A DNA stretch of 32,729 nucleotides from positions 241,846 to 274,574 of the forward strand of contig BFEA01000949.1 of assembly GCA_003427395.1 (NCBI GenBank). The letters run 5' to 3'. Numbering within the stretch: the stretch's first letter is position 1; each line of letters starts with the position of its first letter. Below are positions 27,660 to 32,729 of the stretch, one piece after another. Under the pieces are notes generated by a model that was not told the origin of the DNA, did not search any database, and saw only the letters and a list, made by a program, of their open reading frames with translations. A program made the position numbers and the translations under genes. The stretch is from Chara braunii (lineage: Eukaryota; Streptophyta; Charophyceae; Charales; Characeae).

Positions 27660-29290
27660 GCCGCTTGGTCAGAATCTGAAGTCAACCTATTAAAGCCAAC
27701 TCCCTGATGCCCTTTGCAGATCGCAACACTAACCTTCCTTCCTAAGCTCGATCCCGCTTCTGAGTCCCAGCATTCCTCTTTAGCCCAATCGCCGTAGCTC
27801 AGCCAGCTGTAGCAGTTGGCAATAGTCGGCGACCGTATGCCGTAATAGGCAGCAACCATCAGCAGGCAACGACAGTATGCAGCCGCCAGCAGTTGGCCAC
27901 AATTTGTGCACAGTCAAAGCAGCAGCTGCTTCCCCCGACCCGTAGCACTCAGCAGAAGCCGCAGCAGTACGTAGCTGTAGTCCGTACAGTCCACCAGCGC
28001 TGTAGCGGCATGCAGCGATCAATAGTGCACAGCCTGTAGCAGCGGATCGTGCACAATACACAGCAGCAGATCCTTAACAACCCTTGAAGTCACAGCAGTA
28101 GCTTCTTGTAGAGGTCCCAATCACCCTCTCCTCTCATAGCGGCCTTCCTCAGGCCAACGTCATGGCTACACACAACCCTACTCCTACAGACCAGTAGTAC
28201 CAACGTACTGCAGTCAGGCAGTTTACCATAGCACTTGGCTGCGACCGCAGACCCTGATAGCAACCCACCCCCAGCCTTAATAGCAGCAGAACAGCGTCTT
28301 CTTTGGGTAGCTGCAGATTGCTGCCGACTTCTCAATGCAGGCCCAACAGCCCTGGTCTCAGCAGCAGCCCCACACCCGCAGGCAAGCCCGGGTCCCTGGC
28401 CACAAGGTCTTGTGACAATGTGCTTACTCCCAGAAACAGCTTCACCCAAACTGGGTGGCAGCTGCTCTCCAATATACAATAATGGACTGCTCAGATATCG
28501 CCAGCAGCCATAGTCAAGAGCTTGGCAGCAGCTTACGGACAAAACTGCGGCTGCCTAGTAACCAGTAGTAACTACTCCTCAAACTGACAGCTTGCAATCG
28601 CCTGCCTGTCAGTAGTACTTAGCAAGCGCACAGCAGAATGCACAGTACGCACCGCACGCACCTAAGTCGCAGTATCACAGCAGCACCTCGAATCATCACC
28701 GGTCTTATAGCAGTACTAGGCCTAACAGCACAGGCAAAAGAGATCCAGCAGCAGCTGTTCGTGGCACCCAGGCATAGCAACCGGAGGTCCCCACAGACAC
28801 AGCCTCTCAAAAGTGAGTTCGAAACACCCGCTCCAGCACTTCGTATTTAAGCATCGATCTGCCGCTATTGAGTCGCGGGGATGGTTAAGGACACAGCCCC
28901 GTAGCCTAAGTTCCCTAGTCGCCTGCTAAAAACAGCACCCTTCAATAGCCCATCAACAAGCAGTCTCAGGGAGCCTACTACCGTGACCTAAAGCTGACTT
29001 CCGCTGTTGGAGGCTTGCTGCAATTCCCTAAGTGCTGCTGTCCGCAGCCATTTGAGGGAGAAAGGCAGGATATCATTTCGTCTAACTGGACCTGGCTACA
29101 ATACTGCTCAGGTCCAAGCAACAGGATGTACAGCCAAGCGTGCCTCAGTGCACGGTGGGTGCCGCCTGCGCCGTTGAAGTAACAACACCCAGCAGCCAGC
29201 GTAGCGAGTGCACAGTCTTTCTGTGGGCGCCAGGATGACTGCCACCGAGAGGAGGCAAGTCCGTCTTCCTCTCCTACTTACTGCTGCCTG
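27660..29290. other. AGC-rich spacer
   Basis: About 1.6 kb enriched in AGCAG, GCAGC and TAGCAG words on plus. Minus-strand frames of up to 150 codons are Cys/Leu/Ala-rich and reflect this bias. The corresponding stretch after module D copy 1 (15254-16260) has a similar but weaker bias. No gene is recognised. Confidence 0.5.
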
Positions 29291-30530
29291 CCTGTGCCTC
29301 GCTCTCCTGCTTAACAATGTGTAGAAAATGAAAAGCGCCCCCTTATAGGAATATACCGCACGCATTCCCCTGTCAAGATTATACGCAATTCGGCCTGTAG
29401 CCCGACTTCCAATTCTCCTCTTATCGCTAGTCCCACTCCTCCCTTAGCCCGCTGAGCTCTATTCCCATCACTTTCCTTAAGTACCTTAAGCACCTGGCCA
29501 CTAGACAGACCAGGTTCAAACAATCGAGGAGGGAGAACTACTTAGCACTGTGGAACACGGTCATCAGTAACAGCGGTTAATACGGATGTTAAAAGTCACT
29601 TGTTGCTGCCTTCCGCAGACTGCCCACAACTCTACTGAGGTAGCTGAGTCCCCCTACCGTGATCACTTTCCCTTACTTTGTTCTCACTCTCTCAATCCCT
29701 CTACGCTGCTACAGGCAATTCCTACTACCAGGGTCCTCCGCACGGGTCACCTACACAGGAAATCTGCCTGTTGGTACAGTGAGCCACCTGCCATCGGAAC
29801 TTTGCAGATCGTTTTTTTTTTTTTTTTGAATGCACAGCGCCACAGTGACGACCAAGGCAGGAAGGAGGTCGTCGTGGCTCTCAATAGGTGAGTACCCCGC
29901 TACTATGCCCTTCCCTTCTCAGTATGGCAGGCCTGAGCTTATCCAAGTCGAAACCGTTGAGCCCGCCCCCATCCTCAGTAGATTACAAAACTGGTCTCTC
30001 CTGCCCAGCCAGTGGCCACATATGTAGTGCGCTAGCGGCAATCACGACTGGACTGAGGTTCCCGTATGACTACGGGTAGATTCATCATGCTTTTACACAC
30101 ATGCACAAAAGCNTGCAGAAGCTACTTTCATCACCNAGNTGAGCAGCACACCGCCATAAGCCTCNAGGCTCGTAGTTCATCTCGAGCTACTCCGAACGTC
30201 TGAAACGGCAGAGACAGAATGAATCTCTCCCTAACATGCGGACAGATTCACTCCCCATCCTCCTTTCACAGCCCCCCCCCTTCTTCAATGAAGATCCCCA
30301 TAGCGAGTAGGTAAGTCTCGTACCTCGCAGCTCGCCTCGTGCCACTCTTATCAAAAGGATGGCCAACTCAGACTGATCTTCCGCCACAGCTCGGAGGGAT
30401 ACGCCCGCGTTGACGATACGACGAGCTAATTTCGTCACGAACTTCCGCTGTTGTACAATCACATGCAGCTCATAGGATGCGCAACGCCCTAGCCAACACG
30501 TAAGGCTTCCAATCCCGTCGCTGCCTTCTG
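29290..30530. other. Spacer with T-run and ambiguous bases
   Basis: No gene recognised. It holds a T15 run (29813-29827), a donor-like AGGTGAGTACC (about 29886), a CCCGT...ACGGG hairpin (30061-30076) and four N at 30113-30165, just before the second long repeat. Confidence 0.45.
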
Positions 30531-31383
30531 CAATTCACAATGACTAGCTACGCAGACTTGAATGAACCTACCGTTGAACAGTTGGCTAGATGCATCCTTG
30601 CTGAACTACTTCTAACTTGTTTTCCAAGGCGCAGCCTCATCTCCCTATGGCACAAAATTCACCCACCTTCTGCGAATTCCAACCGCGCTATTGGATTCGC
30701 AGCCCTTCAAAACCTCAAAAATGCCTCCTCTCTTGCTTGTTTTCGTTAAGAAACGGGCGGAAGCAACCATTTTACTTCCTTTCCTTCCTCACTCCCCGCC
30801 ATCTCCACGCATCGCTTTTCTCAACTAACTTCTACCTTACTAACCTAGAGCTAAAACTGACCTTACCTCTAACCTCGCCCTGTCCCAAACCCCCTACTTA
30901 GAATCTTATTTCGCTTGAATCTATCAAGAATCGAGTGAGGTCATGGTGTCTACTCCCGCCATAGCCCGTTTCTCTCTTAGCTCCCTCCTACATGATAGTG
31001 ACCACGCAGCTGCTGTCATTCATACCGGCCAAACCACCCATCGGATCCACATTCCGACGCTGCCATCAGATCCGGAGCGCCCAAAAACCTCAGATTAGCA
31101 TCCTCGGGCGCCCAAAACAGTCAAAAAACGGCCGAAATTCGTCGATCTCCACTCCCACCATAGCCGTTTTTGCGGCACCTCCGCGCACCATTTTCTTTTC
31201 CCTCCTGGCGCGAAACCGCGTCCAGGTTCGTTCATCTATTACTGTCGTTTCTACTCTCGCTGTGCAGCGCCCTCCTGCGCTCTCTCTCTCTCTTCTCTGA
31301 TCCTCCCTCTCTCTCTTCCTATACTACTTCCTCCCGCGCTAGGCTGCGCTGGACACTACTCACTATGGCAAACGAAGAGAGAG

Positions 31384-31476
31384 TCCAACCCCTCTCATTT
31401 ATGCAAGTTGGCCGTGGGCAGGAGCCATGCCAATCTTCTCTGTACCGTTCCAATGTCAACGGATGTCCCGAAGGAC
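31384..31476 (-). pseudogene. U6-like segment in long repeat copy 2
   Basis: Identical to the segment in copy 1, including the kept ACAGAGA box and the change of AGCATGG to GGCATGG. It is part of the duplicated block, not an independent insertion. Confidence 0.85.
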
Positions 31477-32692
31477 TGTTCCCAGGTAGTGGTAGCCCAG
31501 CAGTAGCCCAGCAGTGGCCCAGCAGTTCGTGGGTGTATCCACTGAACGATGCCGCTGGGCTTTTCTGCAGGTCCCGACGCTGGCACAGGACCTCATTCCC
31601 AGATAGACACAGCAACAATAGGAAAGCAAAAAAAGTAAAAATAAAATAAAAAATATATATAAAAAAGTCAAACTCAGAAATAAAACGGGGTAAAAACCGG
31701 ATGCGGGAGAGGCCTGTTGGTACCTGGGCCTCGGCCTCACCTCGCGGGCCCGCGGTCGGAACCCCCCACAAAAACCAAGGGGGATAGTCCCGCGGGACCC
31801 TCAACCCCTCGGCCTTCTCCTTCAACATGCTCCACTGCTCTGCCGCTCGCTGCTGGCCTCGATCCCGGGATCCGCCTGGTGAGAGTTCAATGACGTAACC
31901 TATAGGGCTAAGCCCAAGCCTGGACAGGCTGTACACTGCCCTGCATATGAGTGGTATGGCCAGCCGGCCCAGGCCTGCGGCAGCAGCGTTAAGGCTGCTG
32001 CGTGACTTTCCCTCCCAATCCCAAGGCCCCGTACGTGCGCACACGCCGTAAGAGACTGGACCTTGCTCGGCCTGTCACGCTTGTAGCCCCCATAATGCCG
32101 CGCGGAGGCCACCGCTTGCGACTATGGTTCCAACGCACCGGCCTTTGCTGTATGAAGGGGTACATGTTTCCCTTGTGCTACCGTCGCACATGCAACCCAA
32201 GCGTGCCGCCACCCAGCAAATCTACTATCGGCGGCGCATGCCGTATGAACTCAGGTGCACCCTGATCCATTTAATAAAGGAAACTTTTCCTAGCTTTAAT
32301 CAAAACCAAAATGTTGCCGGCGGACACGCCGACTCTATAGCATCAAGAGACAAAATCATCACGCGCGCCTCAAAACTGCGCGCCGACCCACACTTTGCCC
32401 CCGTCAATCATTCAGTCAACGCGAACCAGACACAACCGCAACTTCGCATGGTATACTGAGATTCTGAACAAACCTTATCTTCTGTCACTTGCAAAAACCA
32501 GGGCGGATACCCTTGTAAGGGTATTCGCGCCGACAACGATAAGTCTCCAACCTTGGCCAACAGCTAAGTCTCCAACCCGCGCCTCGCCGCACGCTACTTG
32601 GTTCGATAGAATGAGCAAATCGAAAAGTGGCAGTGTATGTTTCCACATTTCAGCGGAGGATTCATTCCGTTTTTGCTCATCCTATTGATGGA

Positions 32693-32693
<1 letters not shown>

Positions 32694-32729
<36 letters not shown>
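32694..32729 (+). repeat. (TG)n microsatellite at window end
   Basis: The window stops inside a TG run. In copy 1 the same run is followed by unique sequence from 23619. Confidence 0.95.

Larger units (their letters stand above)
30533..32729 (+). repeat. Long direct repeat, copy 2 (young composite E)
   Basis: Same content as copy 1 at an offset of 9106 bp. The three substitutions I see are at 32634, 32658 and 32686, all in the last 55 bp before the (TG)n that ends the window. The palindrome ATACCCTTGTAAGGGTAT lies at 32506-32523. Confidence 0.92.

Overview
This looks like nuclear DNA from a eukaryote with a large, repeat-rich genome, most likely of the green lineage. Signs of this are a plant-mitochondrial-type tRNA-Gln(UUG), U6 snRNA-derived sequences, one of them with a poly(A) tail and target-site duplication, a hammerhead ribozyme core, long GT, CT, GA, GGA and poly(A) microsatellites, and almost no protein-coding capacity. 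A charophyte alga or another streptophyte would fit, but the sequence does not prove it. Single N bases at 17279, 18064, 21426, 30113, 30136, 30139 and 30165 suggest a draft assembly. I see no complete protein-coding gene that I would defend. The best coding remnants are a two-helix membrane-protein-like frame at 11890-12386 (minus), a 45-codon segment at 23709-23847 (plus) and a 43-codon hydrophobic segment at 17163-17297 (minus).

Layout. 1-600: AT-rich repeats holding a hammerhead core and a 103-bp tandem duplication. 600-5350: simple repeats (GGA, poly(A), CT/GAA), a 13-bp minisatellite (1840-2480) and an antisense U6 retropseudogene (4463-4592). 5350-12400: GC-rich and A-rich low-copy sequence, a foldback (7067-7225), a 120-bp tandem repeat (9090-9490) and a short unit that always abuts (TG)n (9910-10425). 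12400-17000: a composite made of repeat S, an array of 14 stem-loops sharing the loop AACTTAT, and module D. 16943-17014: tRNA-Gln. 17160-21425: an older composite E with an antisense U6 fragment and a tRNA-like head. 21427-23590: a young copy of composite E. 23846-27660: a second S / hairpin-array / D composite. 27660-30530: AGC-rich spacer. 30533-32729: a near-identical second copy of the 21427-23590 segment, ending in (TG)n at the window edge.

How the parts relate. Two multi-kilobase composite repeats account for most of the right half. Composite 1 has the order S, then arrays of covarying hairpins with an invariant loop, then D, and occurs at about 12.73-15.25 kb and 23.85-27.66 kb. Composite 2 (E) has a pyrimidine-rich module with GTTAAGGAACGGGCGA, an antisense U6-like segment, a tRNA-like segment and a perfect ATACCCTTGTAAGGGTAT palindrome. 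It occurs once as an old copy and twice as young copies. No reverse transcriptase, integrase or transposase is visible, so these look non-autonomous. The most unusual signals are the two arrays in which each repeat keeps the same loop while its stem changes on both sides, the hammerhead core, and the tRNA-U6 composite.
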